Both the position numbers and the translations under genes were made by a program. DNA of 64,000 bases, from assembly GCA_944323445.1 (NCBI GenBank), contig CALUSM010000008.1:1-64000 (forward strand). Direction: 5' to 3'. The notes beneath the pieces are model-generated. The model saw nothing but the letters and a program-made list of their open reading frames with translations. It made no database searches and was not told the origin of the DNA. Shown piece after piece: positions 54,521-62,548 of this stretch; the stretch's first letter is position 1, and every line of letters starts with the position of its first letter. The DNA comes from an uncultured Bacteroidales bacterium. Lineage in GTDB: Bacteria > Bacteroidota > Bacteroidia > Bacteroidales > UBA932.

Positions 54521-56674
54521 ATGAAAACCTACCAGACCGGAAACATCAGAAATGTCGTGCTTCTGGGAAGCTCTAAATCTGGGAAGACCACATTGTCGGA
54601 AGCCATGATGTTTGAAGGCAAAGTGATTGACCGCAGAGGAACCGTAGAAGCCAAGAACACCATCAGTGACAACACCGAAATCGAGCAGATCAACCAGCGC
54701 TCCATCTATTCGACTCCCCTCTACACGGAATTCATGGACAACAAGCTGAACATAATGGATACTCCAGGAGCCGATGACTTCATCGGCGGAGTGATCTCCT
54801 CTTTCAAGGTATGCGACTCCGGTATCCTCGTAGTCAATGCCCAGCAGGGTGTGGAGGTAGGAACGGAAATTTTCGGCAGGTATGCCGAGAGCTATAAAAA
54901 GCCCCTCGTAGTGGCAGTCAATCAGCTTGACGCAGACAAGGCCAACTGGGAGACCACCATCGACTCACTTAAAGAGGCATTCGGCAGCAAAATCGTCCTC
55001 GTACAGTTCCCCGTAGCCGTAGGTGCCGGATTCAACGGATTCATCGACGTGCTCACCATGAAGATGTACACTTTCAAGGACGAGAACGGCACCCGTGAGG
55101 AGCATGATATTCCCGCAGACCTCAAGGATCAGGCCGATGAAGTGCTCTCCGCCCTCACAGAGATGGCAGCAGAGAGCGACGAGGCCCTGATGGAGAAATA
55201 CTTCGACGCCGGCGAGCTCACCCGCGAGGAGATTGAGAAAGGACTCAACCTCGGCTTCCTCCAGGGTTCCATCATGCCTACTTTCTGTATCTCCGCCAGG
55301 AAGGACATCGGTGTCAAGAAGCTCATGGAGTTCATGATCAACGTGGCCCCCTCTCCCGCAGGAGACAACGAGCCTACCAAGGACGGCAAAAGTGTTCCCT
55401 GCAGCGCCGACGGTCCCACATCCATCTTCGTATTCAAGAACGCTCTTGAGCAGCACCTCGGTGATGTGGCTTACTTCAAGGTAATGTCCGGCAAACTGAC
55501 AGAGGGCATGGACCTCGTCAATGCAGAGAACGGCAACAAGGAGCGTATCTCCCAGATCTTCGCCGTAGCCGGCAAGAAGAGGGAGAAAGTCAGCGAGATG
55601 GTGGCCGGAGACATAGGCTGCACTGTGAAGCTGAAGACCGTCAAGTCCAACCAGACACTCTGCGCTCCCGGCCAGGAGATCGTCTACGAACCCATCGTAT
55701 ATCCTCAGGCCAAATACCGCACAGCCATCAAGGCAGTGGACGAGAAGGACGAGGAGAAGCTCGGCGAGATCCTCAACAAGGCCGCAGCCGAGGACCCCAC
55801 CTACATCGTACAGTACGCCAAGGAGCTCAAGCAGACCATCCTCAGCGGACAGGGCGAGCAGCACATCAACATCCTCAAGTGGCAGATCAACAACATCAAC
55901 AAGATGGAGATCGAGTTCATGGCACCCCGCATCTCCTACCGCGAGACCATCACCAAGGTCGCCGCAGCCAACTACCGCCACAAGAAACAGTCCGGCGGTG
56001 CCGGTCAGTTCGGTGAGGTTCACCTCCTCCTGGAGCCCTACGTGGAGGGCGCTCCCCAGAACAACCGCTTCAAGGTGGACGGCAAGGAAATGGTGCTCAA
56101 CATCAAGTCCAAGGAAGAATACACCATGGACTGGGGCGGTAAGCTCGAGTTCTACAACTGTATCGTCGGCGGCGCCATCGACGCCCGCTTCATGCCCGCC
56201 ATCCTCAAGGGTATCATGGAGAAGATGGAGGAAGGTCCTCTGACAGGTTCCTACGCCCGCGACATCCGCGTCTATGTGTACGACGGAAAGATGCACCCGG
56301 TGGACTCCAACGAGATATCCTTCAAGCTGGCAGCCCGCAACGCCTTCAAGGAGGCATTCCGCAACGCCGGTCCTAAGATCATGGAGCCTATCTGCAACAT
56401 CGAGATCATGGTGCCCGGCGAGTACATGGGTGACGTGATGTCCGACCTCCAGGGCCGCAGGGCCATGATCGAGGGAATGAGCAGCGTCAAGGGCTTCGAG
56501 GTGCTCAAGGCACGCGTGCCTCTGGCAGAGCTCTACAAGTACTCCACCACCCTCAGCTCGCTGACTTCCGGACGCGCTTCCTTCACTATGGAGATGTCTG
56601 AGTACCAGCAGGTACCCGCTGACGTTCAGGAGAAGCTGCTGAAGGCTTACCAGGAGGAAGAAAAAGACGAGTAA
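54521..56674 (+). CDS. EF-G2-type elongation factor paralogue lacking the catalytic His
   Basis: 717 residues, with the five-domain order of EF-G. The G domain keeps GKT at 21-23, but the switch II motif, DTPGH in active translational GTPases, reads DTPGADDF with Ala84 in the position of the catalytic His. G4 is NQLD instead of NKMD. In Bacteroides thetaiotaomicron the paralogue EF-G2 was described as supporting translation without GTP hydrolysis during carbon limitation and gut colonisation; the substitution seen here fits that class. A canonical fusA is not in the window. The gene has its own promoter and a leader hairpin. Confidence 0.93.
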   Translation: MKTYQTGNIRNVVLLGSSKSGKTTLSEAMMFEGKVIDRRGTVEAKNTISDNTEIEQINQRSIYSTPLYTEFMDNKLNIMDTPGADDFIGGVISSFKVCDSGILVVNAQQGVEVGTEIFGRYAESYKKPLVVAVNQLDADKANWETTIDSLKEAFGSKIVLVQFPVAVGAGFNGFIDVLTMKMYTFKDENGTREEHDIPADLKDQADEVLSALTEMAAESDEALMEKYFDAGELTREEIEKGLNLGFLQGSIMPTFCISARKDIGVKKLMEFMINVAPSPAGDNEPTKDGKSVPCSADGPTSIFVFKNALEQHLGDVAYFKVMSGKLTEGMDLVNAENGNKERISQIFAVAGKKREKVSEMVAGDIGCTVKLKTVKSNQTLCAPGQEIVYEPIVYPQAKYRTAIKAVDEKDEEKLGEILNKAAAEDPTYIVQYAKELKQTILSGQGEQHINILKWQINNINKMEIEFMAPRISYRETITKVAAANYRHKKQSGGAGQFGEVHLLLEPYVEGAPQNNRFKVDGKEMVLNIKSKEEYTMDWGGKLEFYNCIVGGAIDARFMPAILKGIMEKMEEGPLTGSYARDIRVYVYDGKMHPVDSNEISFKLAARNAFKEAFRNAGPKIMEPICNIEIMVPGEYMGDVMSDLQGRRAMIEGMSSVKGFEVLKARVPLAELYKYSTTLSSLTSGRASFTMEMSEYQQVPADVQEKLLKAYQEEEKDE

Positions 56675-56774
56675 TCCGGCGCGTCATAACGGGCGAACTG
56701 CTGCGTTATTTTCGGTATCAGAATCCGGTCATTCTAGCCACAGTTCACAGTTAACGCTGTGATTGAAAAAGGAA

Positions 56775-56810
56775 GCCGCATCGGTTGGGTCCGGTGCGGC
56801 TTTTGTTTTA
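56775..56810. terminator. Bidirectional intrinsic terminator
   Basis: GCCGCATCGG (56775-56784) pairs with CCGGTGCGGC (56791-56800) with one T-G pair, followed by TTTTGTTTT on the plus strand and by TTCCTTTTT on the minus strand. Confidence 0.88.
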
Positions 56811-56829
56811 GGGCGGGGTTTAGAGGGGT

Positions 56830-57009
56830 TTAGAAGAGGGAGTTCCAGGCTTTTTCCATCTGACGCCGGGAGGAGAAGCCGGCAAGGGCCCATATACAGC
56901 TGTAAGGAACTCCGTGCTCCACCATTAGATCCCGTGCGAAGAGGAGACGGGCCATTGTGATTTTCCCATCGTGCCTGCAAGAGCAGCGCAGCAAAGCATC
57001 TCTGATCAT
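56830..57009 (-). CDS. 59-residue AraC-like mini-protein
   Basis: An ATG at 57009 opens a 59-codon frame (MIRDALLRCSCRHDGKITMA...) ending in TAA at 56830. The sequence ARLLFARDLMVEHG and WALAGFSSRRQMEKAWNSL resembles the second helix-turn-helix of AraC proteins (alpha helix, then IAxxxGFxSxxxFxRxFK). A -7 box TAACTTTG lies 34 bp upstream and a bidirectional terminator 30 bp downstream, so a transcription unit is likely. It may be a free DNA-binding module, a decayed AraC gene or a new small protein; I cannot tell which. Confidence 0.55.
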   Translation of the reverse strand: MIRDALLRCSCRHDGKITMARLLFARDLMVEHGVPYSCIWALAGFSSRRQMEKAWNSLF

Positions 57010-57043
57010 AACAATATTATTTTATAGATTATAAACCACAACT

Positions 57044-57051
57044 CAAAGTTA
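57044..57051 (-). promoter_or_regulatory. -7 box of the mini-protein gene
   Basis: TAACTTTG on the minus strand, 34 bp before the ATG at 57009. Confidence 0.5.
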
Positions 57052-57082
57052 TTAATTGAAGAGACCCGTATTTCCATTTGTT

Positions 57083-57112
57083 AAAAAACATGTGCGTTTT
57101 TACATGTTTTTT
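57083..57112. promoter_or_regulatory. Perfect 11-bp palindrome between divergent promoters
   Basis: AAAAAACATGT (57083-57093) and ACATGTTTTTT (57102-57112) flank an 8-base centre. It lies about 80 bp upstream of the XRE promoter box and 32 bp upstream of the mini-gene box; it could be the XRE regulator's operator, or a terminator-like stem. Confidence 0.5.
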
Positions 57113-57191
57113 TAGACCGTATCACTCTATATAATAACTTTTGGTTGTATTCTATAACTTTCAATTTATTTTTAAATTCCTATTTCGGGTA

Positions 57192-57199
57192 TACTTTTG
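57192..57199 (+). promoter_or_regulatory. -7 box of the XRE regulator gene
   Basis: TACTTTTG, ending 5 bp before the ATG at 57205, so the mRNA would be nearly leaderless. Confidence 0.55.
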
Positions 57200-57204
57200 T
57201 TCAA

Positions 57205-57540
57205 ATGAACGACAAGGATATCAAAAATAGGATTGCCCGTTACCGCAGGGAACACAACCTCTCGCAAGCCGAGATTGCGGAACGCCTGTCGATATCCCAG
57301 ACCGCATACTATAAAATCGAAAGAGGCAAGACCTCACTGATAAGCGAGCATCTTCCGAAGATAGCGGACGCGCTCGACCTATCGGAAGAGGCACTGGTAC
57401 TCGGCTACGAACCGGGGGAAAAGGAGAAATACGAAAGCATCATTGCCGAGAAAGACCGCAGGATAGCGGAACTCGAGGCCGCTCTGGCCGACAAGAACAG
57501 AATAATCGAACTTCAGGACCGGCTTTTGCGAAAAATTTAG
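57205..57540 (+). CDS. XRE-family regulator with C-terminal coiled coil
   Basis: 111 residues from the ATG at 57205 (an in-frame ATG at 57145 precedes the promoter box). A Cro/C1 helix-turn-helix spans about 5-62 (IARYRREHNLSQAEIAERLS, SQTAYYKIERGKTSL). Residues about 72-110 form a charged coiled coil (ESIIAEKDRRIAELEAALADK) for dimerisation. It has no ligand domain. The stop is 12 bp before rnhB, so rnhB may be read through from its promoter. A palindrome lies upstream. Confidence 0.9.
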   Translation: MNDKDIKNRIARYRREHNLSQAEIAERLSISQTAYYKIERGKTSLISEHLPKIADALDLSEEALVLGYEPGEKEKYESIIAEKDRRIAELEAALADKNRIIELQDRLLRKI

Positions 57541-57552
57541 TTGCTTTGCAGC

Positions 57553-58146
57553 ATGTTGAACGCCTACGATATCGCCGGCGCCATAGAGGCCGGCACTGAC
57601 GAGGCGGGACGGGGCTGCATAGCAGGGCCCGTCTACGCCGCAGCAGTCATCCTGCCCGGGGACTTCGAGGATCCGGGCCTGAACGATTCCAAGCAGCTCT
57701 CGCGGAAGGCCCGCGAGAGACTACGCGACTACATACAGGACAAGGCCCTGGCCTGGGCCGTAGCCTCCGCCTCCCCGGAGGAGATAGATGAAATCAACAT
57801 CCTTCAGGCATCTATACTGTCCATGCACCGGGCCCTGGACGCCCTGAAAGTGCGCCCGCAGCATATCATTGTGGACGGCAACCGCTTCCGGCCCTACGGG
57901 GACATTCCCTTCCGGTGCTATGTCAAAGGGGACGGCCGCTATGCATCGATTGCCGCCGCCTCCATTCTGGCGAAGACTTACAGGGACGACTATATGAGGA
58001 AGGCCGCAGAGCGGTATCCGCAGTACGGATGGGAGCGCAACTTCGGATATCCTACGGCAGAACACCGCAGCGCCGTAGCGCAATACGGCATCACGCCCCT
58101 GCACCGCAGGAGCTTCCAGATACTGCCCGATCCGACATTGTTCTGA
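57553..58146 (+). CDS. rnhB: Ribonuclease HII
   Basis: 197 residues from the ATG at 57553. The catalytic Asp/Glu pair is in GTDEAGRGCIAGP (Asp15, Glu16), with further conserved LNDSKQLSRKARERL, IVDGNRF and KGDGRYASIAAASILAKTYRD. It removes RNA from RNA-DNA hybrids and single ribonucleotides in DNA. It converges with the histidine kinase gene, 9 bp between the stops. Confidence 0.96.
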   Translation: MLNAYDIAGAIEAGTDEAGRGCIAGPVYAAAVILPGDFEDPGLNDSKQLSRKARERLRDYIQDKALAWAVASASPEEIDEINILQASILSMHRALDALKVRPQHIIVDGNRFRPYGDIPFRCYVKGDGRYASIAAASILAKTYRDDYMRKAAERYPQYGWERNFGYPTAEHRSAVAQYGITPLHRRSFQILPDPTLF

Positions 58147-58155
58147 TTGTCCTTT

Positions 58156-59112
58156 CTATGATTCCTTGGCGAGGGTGAACTCGAAGCGCAGGCCGGAAGG
58201 AGTGACGGGGACGGCCTTTATAGTGCCGCCGTGGAGACATACCGCGTTCCGGACTATGGAGAGGCCCAGACCCGTGCCGCCTATCTTGCGGCTGCGGCCC
58301 TTGTCTATGCGGTAAAACCGTTCGAAGATGCGGGGCAGGTGCATGCTGTCTATCCCCACTCCGTCATCCTGGATGGATATTCGGTATTCCCGGTCATTTT
58401 CCTCCAGGAGCCTTACCGTTACCTTCGTGCCCTTGGAGTAGAAAATCGCGTTCTCCAGGAGATTGCGGAAGATGGAGTAGAGGAGAGAATGATTGCCCTG
58501 AATCTCCTTTCCCTCCGGGAAATCGTTGATTATCTGCATTGTCCCCCTGTCCTCAGGGCCTATCTTGGCCATGGGGCTGTCCTTGCCGTCGAATTTGCCG
58601 GCGATGGGCTCCATATCGGAGACAGCCTCCGCCACCACATCCGAGAGGGAGATGAGCTCCTTTTCGATCTTATCCCCGGCCTCGTCCATGCGGGTGATGG
58701 TCGAGAGGTCGAGCAGGAGACTGGAGAGCCGCTGGGACTGCTCGTAGCACTTGCGGAGGAAGATATCCCGTTGCTGGGGACTCATGGACGGGTTGTTGAC
58801 GAGGGTTTCCAGATAACCGTTGATGCTGCTGACAGGGGTCTTCAGCTCGTGGCTGATGTTCTGGGTGAGCTGCTTTTTCTGACGGATATTGTCCTGGGAC
58901 TCGCGGGCAACCATCTCGCGGGCGGCGGAGAGGGTGTCGCGGTCGTTCATGTCACGGCGGTAGGTGTTCACCAGGCGGTTGAGCAGACGGCCGCACTTGC
59001 TGTCGGGAAAAGGCGGGAAAGAGTCGTCGAGAGGGTTGCCCTTCTCGGCCATATAGACAAACTCCTCGAGTCTGGAGAGAAGTTCCTTCCTATGTATTAT
59101 TTCCTTGAGCAT
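58156..59112 (-). CDS. Soluble PhoR-like sensor histidine kinase
   Basis: 318 residues. The DHp domain has His88 in NISHELKTPVSSI; the ATPase domain has N box ENAIFYSK, G1 DDGVGID, F box FERFYRID and G2 GGTGLGLSIV. There is no signal peptide or membrane helix, so the kinase is cytoplasmic, and the first 60 residues are too short for a sensor fold. It follows the response regulator gene with 14 bp between them and belongs to the cluster behind a PiT-type transporter, so phosphate is the likely signal, perhaps through the transporter's PhoU-like part. A start further upstream is excluded by the regulator gene. Confidence 0.9.
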   Translation of the reverse strand: MLKEIIHRKELLSRLEEFVYMAEKGNPLDDSFPPFPDSKCGRLLNRLVNTYRRDMNDRDTLSAAREMVARESQDNIRQKKQLTQNISHELKTPVSSINGYLETLVNNPSMSPQQRDIFLRKCYEQSQRLSSLLLDLSTITRMDEAGDKIEKELISLSDVVAEAVSDMEPIAGKFDGKDSPMAKIGPEDRGTMQIINDFPEGKEIQGNHSLLYSIFRNLLENAIFYSKGTKVTVRLLEENDREYRISIQDDGVGIDSMHLPRIFERFYRIDKGRSRKIGGTGLGLSIVRNAVCLHGGTIKAVPVTPSGLRFEFTLAKES

Positions 59113-59126
59113 AACCTTTATACACT

Positions 59127-59852
59127 CTATACATCGAAGCCGTAGCCGTAGCCCTGACGGGTGACGATATACTTGCCGTACTCGCCTATCTTCTTGCGCA
59201 GGCGGGTGATATTGACATCGATGGTACGGTCCAGGACCACCACCTCGTCGCTCCAGACATTGTGCAGGATCTCCTCCCTGGAGAGGACGCGGCCGGAGTT
59301 GCGCAGGAAGAGAATCATTATCTCCATCTCCTTCTTGGTCAACTGTACTTCCTGGTCATTGATATAACACTTGTGCTTGAGCAGGTCGAGCCGCAGGCCG
59401 TTGTAGGTGATGCTGTCTCCGCTCATTTCCGTACGGGATACCGGGACATCCGGCTGAGACTTCTCCGGAAACTGCTGCGCCTGGGGAGCACAGCGGCGGA
59501 GTACGCTCTTGACCCTTGCGACCACCTCCCTGACTGAAAACGGCTTGGAGATGTAGTCGTCGGCACCGAGGGTAAGGCCGGCTATCTTATTGTCCTCAGT
59601 ATCCTTGGCTGTGCAGAAGATAATGGGGATAGACGCCGTGGCCGGATCCTTCTTGAGCATCTGGGCCATCTTGAATCCGCTCATCCCGCCCATCATGATG
59701 TCCAGCAGGATGAGGGAAAAACTTTTAATATCCTTGCCGAGAGCCTCTTCCGCGCTGTAGGCCACTTCTACCTCGTAGCCCTCGACCTCCAGATTGAACT
59801 GGAGAATCTCACAGATGGACTCCTCGTCATCGACTATAAGAATTCTTTGCAT
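59127..59852 (-). CDS. OmpR/PhoB-family response regulator
   Basis: 241 residues from the ATG at 59852 (a TTG two codons earlier is within a promoter-like box). The receiver has acidic pair DDEE at 8-11, phosphorylated Asp51 in LILLDIMMGG and Lys in DDYISKPFS; the C-terminal winged helix spans about 145-240 (LTKKEMEIMILFLRNSGRVLSREEIL, VDVNITRLRKKIG). It lies between the PiT-PhoU gene (18 bp upstream) and the kinase, so it is probably the phosphate regulator PhoB of this organism; the assignment rests on context and family. Confidence 0.92.
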   Translation of the reverse strand: MQRILIVDDEESICEILQFNLEVEGYEVEVAYSAEEALGKDIKSFSLILLDIMMGGMSGFKMAQMLKKDPATASIPIIFCTAKDTEDNKIAGLTLGADDYISKPFSVREVVARVKSVLRRCAPQAQQFPEKSQPDVPVSRTEMSGDSITYNGLRLDLLKHKCYINDQEVQLTKKEMEIMILFLRNSGRVLSREEILHNVWSDEVVVLDRTIDVNITRLRKKIGEYGKYIVTRQGYGYGFDV

Positions 59853-59870
59853 ACGCAAATATAGTATATT

Positions 59871-62141
59871 TTACTTACCCTTCACAGTAGAAAGGTAGGT
59901 GTAGGCGCGGATCAGGTGCTTCAGGTTGTCGGCCATCTGCTGGGTCTCCTGCAGGATGGTCTGATAGAGGATGTAGATGTTGAAGTTGGAGGTGTCGGAC
60001 TCGGAGTTGAAGCGCTCGAGGTTGTTCTTGCGCAGCACGGCCACTTCCTTCTTGTAGGCGGAGATGTCCTTGATCAGCTCCTTGGACTGCTGCTCGGCCG
60101 CGGGGTTGAAGTCGTCCACGTAGGCGCGGGTCTTGTTGAGCAGGACGAGGAATGCCTCGCTGGCGGGAGCGAACTCCTCGGCGCAGTCTTTGGGCAGAGG
60201 GTTGAAGTTGTTCTCCAGGTGCTCCTTGCAGGGCTCGGACATACGCTTGAGGCTGTACAGGAGCTGGGAGGTGTTGTTGGCCTCGAGGTGGAACCAGGTG
60301 CTGGCCTGCACGGACACGGTCGGGTCAGTGCGCTTGAGGGCCAGAATCTCCTTGCGGCGGACGGACTTGTAGCCGTCTATCTCGGCGTGCATGGTGCTGT
60401 ACTGACGGCGCAGGCACTTGAGGTTCTCGCTGACGAAGCAGTCGATGAAGTTGGAGTAGTAGTTGGAGACATAGTCCAGTTCCTTGACCGTACTGTCCTT
60501 TACCTGGTTCTTGAGCAGGCTCCATACCTCGTCGGGGTCGTTGGAGGACATCATCTGGTCGAAGACGGTCTTGTTCTTCTCCTTCTCGTGGGCTTTCTTA
60601 TTGAACTTGATATTGCTGCGGATGATGATGAACAGGGCTACAAGGCTGAGGAGTATCATTGCGATGAAACTGCCGTAGTGCATCACGAGGGCTATCGCGA
60701 AGCAGACGGCGAAGGCTATCACCGCTGTCAGCAGCCAGCCGCCCATCACGGACATCATGCCGGTCACCCTGCCTACGGCGCTCTCGCGGTCCCAGGCGCG
60801 GTCCATCAGGGAGGTACCCATGGCCACGGTAAATGTCACGAAGGTGGTGGAAAGGGGCAGCTTGAGGGAGGTACCGAGGGCAATCAGGAGGGAGGATACC
60901 ACCAGGTTGACGGCGGCCCTCATCTGGTCAAATGCGGCACCCTTGACGAGGATGGCCTCGTCCTTGTTGAAACGGCTGTCGATCCAGTTGCGGACTCTCA
61001 AGGGGGTCACCTTCTCCAGCCATGTGGCGAAGGAATTGGCTATCTGCACGAGACGGCGGCCGGTGGCGGAGGTGCCGAAGGAAGCCTCGGACTCGTTCTG
61101 GTTGGTCAGGTTGACCTCGGTGTTAATCACGTTGCGGGCCTTCCGGGAAGTGGCTAAGGCAAATACCATGGTGGCACCGGAGAGTATCAGGAATATCATC
61201 GGGGTGTGGGCCGGCTCGAGCAGGCTGCCCATCAGGTAGTTGTCGGCACCCACGCCCATTCCGTTGGCGGAGTAGTCCTGCCATGCGGAAAATCCTGCGA
61301 GAGGCACGCCGACGAAGTTCACCAGGTCGTTGCCGGCGAAGGCCATGGCAAGTGAAAGAGTACCCATCAGCACGATTATCTTCAGGATATTGACCTTGCA
61401 CCAGTGCAGTATCTGCATGATGACGCTGCTGCCGACGAAGAGGCAGAGCACCAGCATGCCGGTGTGCTCCTTAATCCAGGCATTGGCATCGGCTGTCATG
61501 AAGGAGGAGTCCTTCAGACCCTTGATCAGCAGGAAGTACACGATGGCGGTCACGGCTATGCCGCCGAAAACTCCGGCCAGGTATTTCATCCTGGGCTTAT
61601 AGTTGAATGTAAATATCGTACGGACTATCCACTGTATTATCATACCGAAGACGAAGGCAATCGCTATCGAAAGGAAGATACCAAGGACCACCGAGAGGGC
61701 CTTGTCTGTATTGATCATCTGGGCGAATGTCAGGGCGCCGTCGGTCTGGATGTTCTTAATCATGGCGAGGGCCACCGTACCGCCGAGCAGCTCGAAGACG
61801 AGGGAGACTGTGGTCGATGTGGGCAGGCCCCTGGAGTTGAATGCGTCGAGGAGTATCACGTCGGTCACCATTACAGCCAGCATGATGGTAATCAGCTCGG
61901 CAAAGCTGAAATACTGCGGCTGGAAGATGCCGTGGCGGGCGATGTCCATCATACCGTTGGACAGGGACGCCCCGAGGAAGACTCCGATGGAGGCGATGAT
62001 GATTAGGTTGCGGAACTTGGCGGTCTTGGAACCTACCGCGGAGTTGAGAAAGTTTACAGCGTCGTTGCTCACGCCGACAATAATGTCCGAAATGGCGAGG
62101 CAGAAAAGGAAAATGATGATTCCTATATACAAAAACTCCAT
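59871..62141 (-). CDS. PiT-family phosphate permease with PhoU-like C-terminal domain
   Basis: 756 residues. The two PiT signature repeats are present: SNDAVNFLNSAVGSK near 25-39 and FAGNDLVNFVGVPLAG near 268-283, with about ten membrane spans in the first 520 residues. The last 230 residues are hydrophilic and helical (FYSNFIDCFVSENLK, LLNKTRAYVDDFNPAAEQQ), like PhoU. The fusion would couple phosphate uptake to signalling. It is the first gene of an operon with a response regulator and kinase, and its promoter has a Pho-box-like repeat. Confidence 0.94.
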   Translation of the reverse strand: MEFLYIGIIIFLFCLAISDIIVGVSNDAVNFLNSAVGSKTAKFRNLIIIASIGVFLGASLSNGMMDIARHGIFQPQYFSFAELITIMLAVMVTDVILLDAFNSRGLPTSTTVSLVFELLGGTVALAMIKNIQTDGALTFAQMINTDKALSVVLGIFLSIAIAFVFGMIIQWIVRTIFTFNYKPRMKYLAGVFGGIAVTAIVYFLLIKGLKDSSFMTADANAWIKEHTGMLVLCLFVGSSVIMQILHWCKVNILKIIVLMGTLSLAMAFAGNDLVNFVGVPLAGFSAWQDYSANGMGVGADNYLMGSLLEPAHTPMIFLILSGATMVFALATSRKARNVINTEVNLTNQNESEASFGTSATGRRLVQIANSFATWLEKVTPLRVRNWIDSRFNKDEAILVKGAAFDQMRAAVNLVVSSLLIALGTSLKLPLSTTFVTFTVAMGTSLMDRAWDRESAVGRVTGMMSVMGGWLLTAVIAFAVCFAIALVMHYGSFIAMILLSLVALFIIIRSNIKFNKKAHEKEKNKTVFDQMMSSNDPDEVWSLLKNQVKDSTVKELDYVSNYYSNFIDCFVSENLKCLRRQYSTMHAEIDGYKSVRRKEILALKRTDPTVSVQASTWFHLEANNTSQLLYSLKRMSEPCKEHLENNFNPLPKDCAEEFAPASEAFLVLLNKTRAYVDDFNPAAEQQSKELIKDISAYKKEVAVLRKNNLERFNSESDTSNFNIYILYQTILQETQQMADNLKHLIRAYTYLSTVKGK

Positions 62142-62163
62142 AACTGTGTATAAATTTCGGTTG

Positions 62164-62212
62164 CAAAAGTATGGCTGTTATGTTACAAAAGTATTACAAA
62201 ATTGTAACAAGA
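62164..62212 (-). promoter_or_regulatory. Pho-box-like promoter of the phosphate transport operon
   Basis: On the minus strand TTTTGTAA occurs twice, at 62201-62194 and 62190-62183, exactly 11 bp apart, upstream of a -7 box TACTTTTG (62171-62164). Two direct repeats with 11-bp spacing just above the core promoter is the geometry of a PhoB site. A TTACAA..TTGTAA inverse extends the block. Confidence 0.6.
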
Positions 62213-62518
62213 ATATGAAATGGAAAAATGGCTATCTGTAAAAATACCTTTAAAGCAGCTTACCGCTACGGTGTTCCGGCAAGGCCTGCAGGAGATGTTG
62301 CTGAGGCTGGTCGGCTTCCAATGCTGCCAAGAAGGTGCCGACGAACGTAGTTTTTCACCGTCACCTTCCGGAGGGGAAAACGGAGCAGGGCCGACGAGAG
62401 GTGCTTCGGAGGCAGGTCGACTCATAACGAAATCGAGAAGGTGGTGGAGAAAGGCCGCTTTCCCCGGCACCTGCCAGTCAACTAAGGGGCAAGTTTGCGG
62501 ATAATCATAAAATTTTGC

Positions 62519-62526
62519 TAACTTTG
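62519..62526 (+). promoter_or_regulatory. -7 box of the second propeller lipoprotein gene
   Basis: TAACTTTG, 22 bp before the ATG at 62549. Confidence 0.55.
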
Positions 62527-62548
62527 AAAGACATTAACACATGAAAAC

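Larger units (their letters stand above)
56675..57204. other. Intergenic region with terminator, mini-gene and divergent promoters
   Basis: 530 bp. It contains a bidirectional terminator (56775-56810), a 59-codon minus-strand frame (56830-57009) with a promoter box (57044-57051), and an 11-bp palindrome (57083-57112) between that promoter and the XRE gene. Confidence 0.6.
62142..62548. other. Intergenic region between PiT and propeller genes
   Basis: 407 bp. The first 70 bp hold the phosphate-operon promoter; the last 30 bp the propeller-gene promoter. An open frame at 62220-62504 exists but looks random (no conserved pattern, biased composition). Nothing else was recognised. Confidence 0.5.

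Noticed and set aside
54521-56674. TetM-like ribosomal protection protein
   Set aside because: Tetracycline protection proteins keep the catalytic His and have a different N-terminus; the DTPGA motif fits the EF-G2 class.
59916-61157. 413-codon open frame antisense to the PiT-PhoU gene
   Set aside because: Low-complexity Val/Gly/His/Leu-rich translation typical of a shadow; the PiT motifs are on the minus strand.
62220-62504. 94-codon open frame between PiT and the propeller gene
   Set aside because: No conserved pattern, odd composition and no promoter spacing; treated as non-coding.
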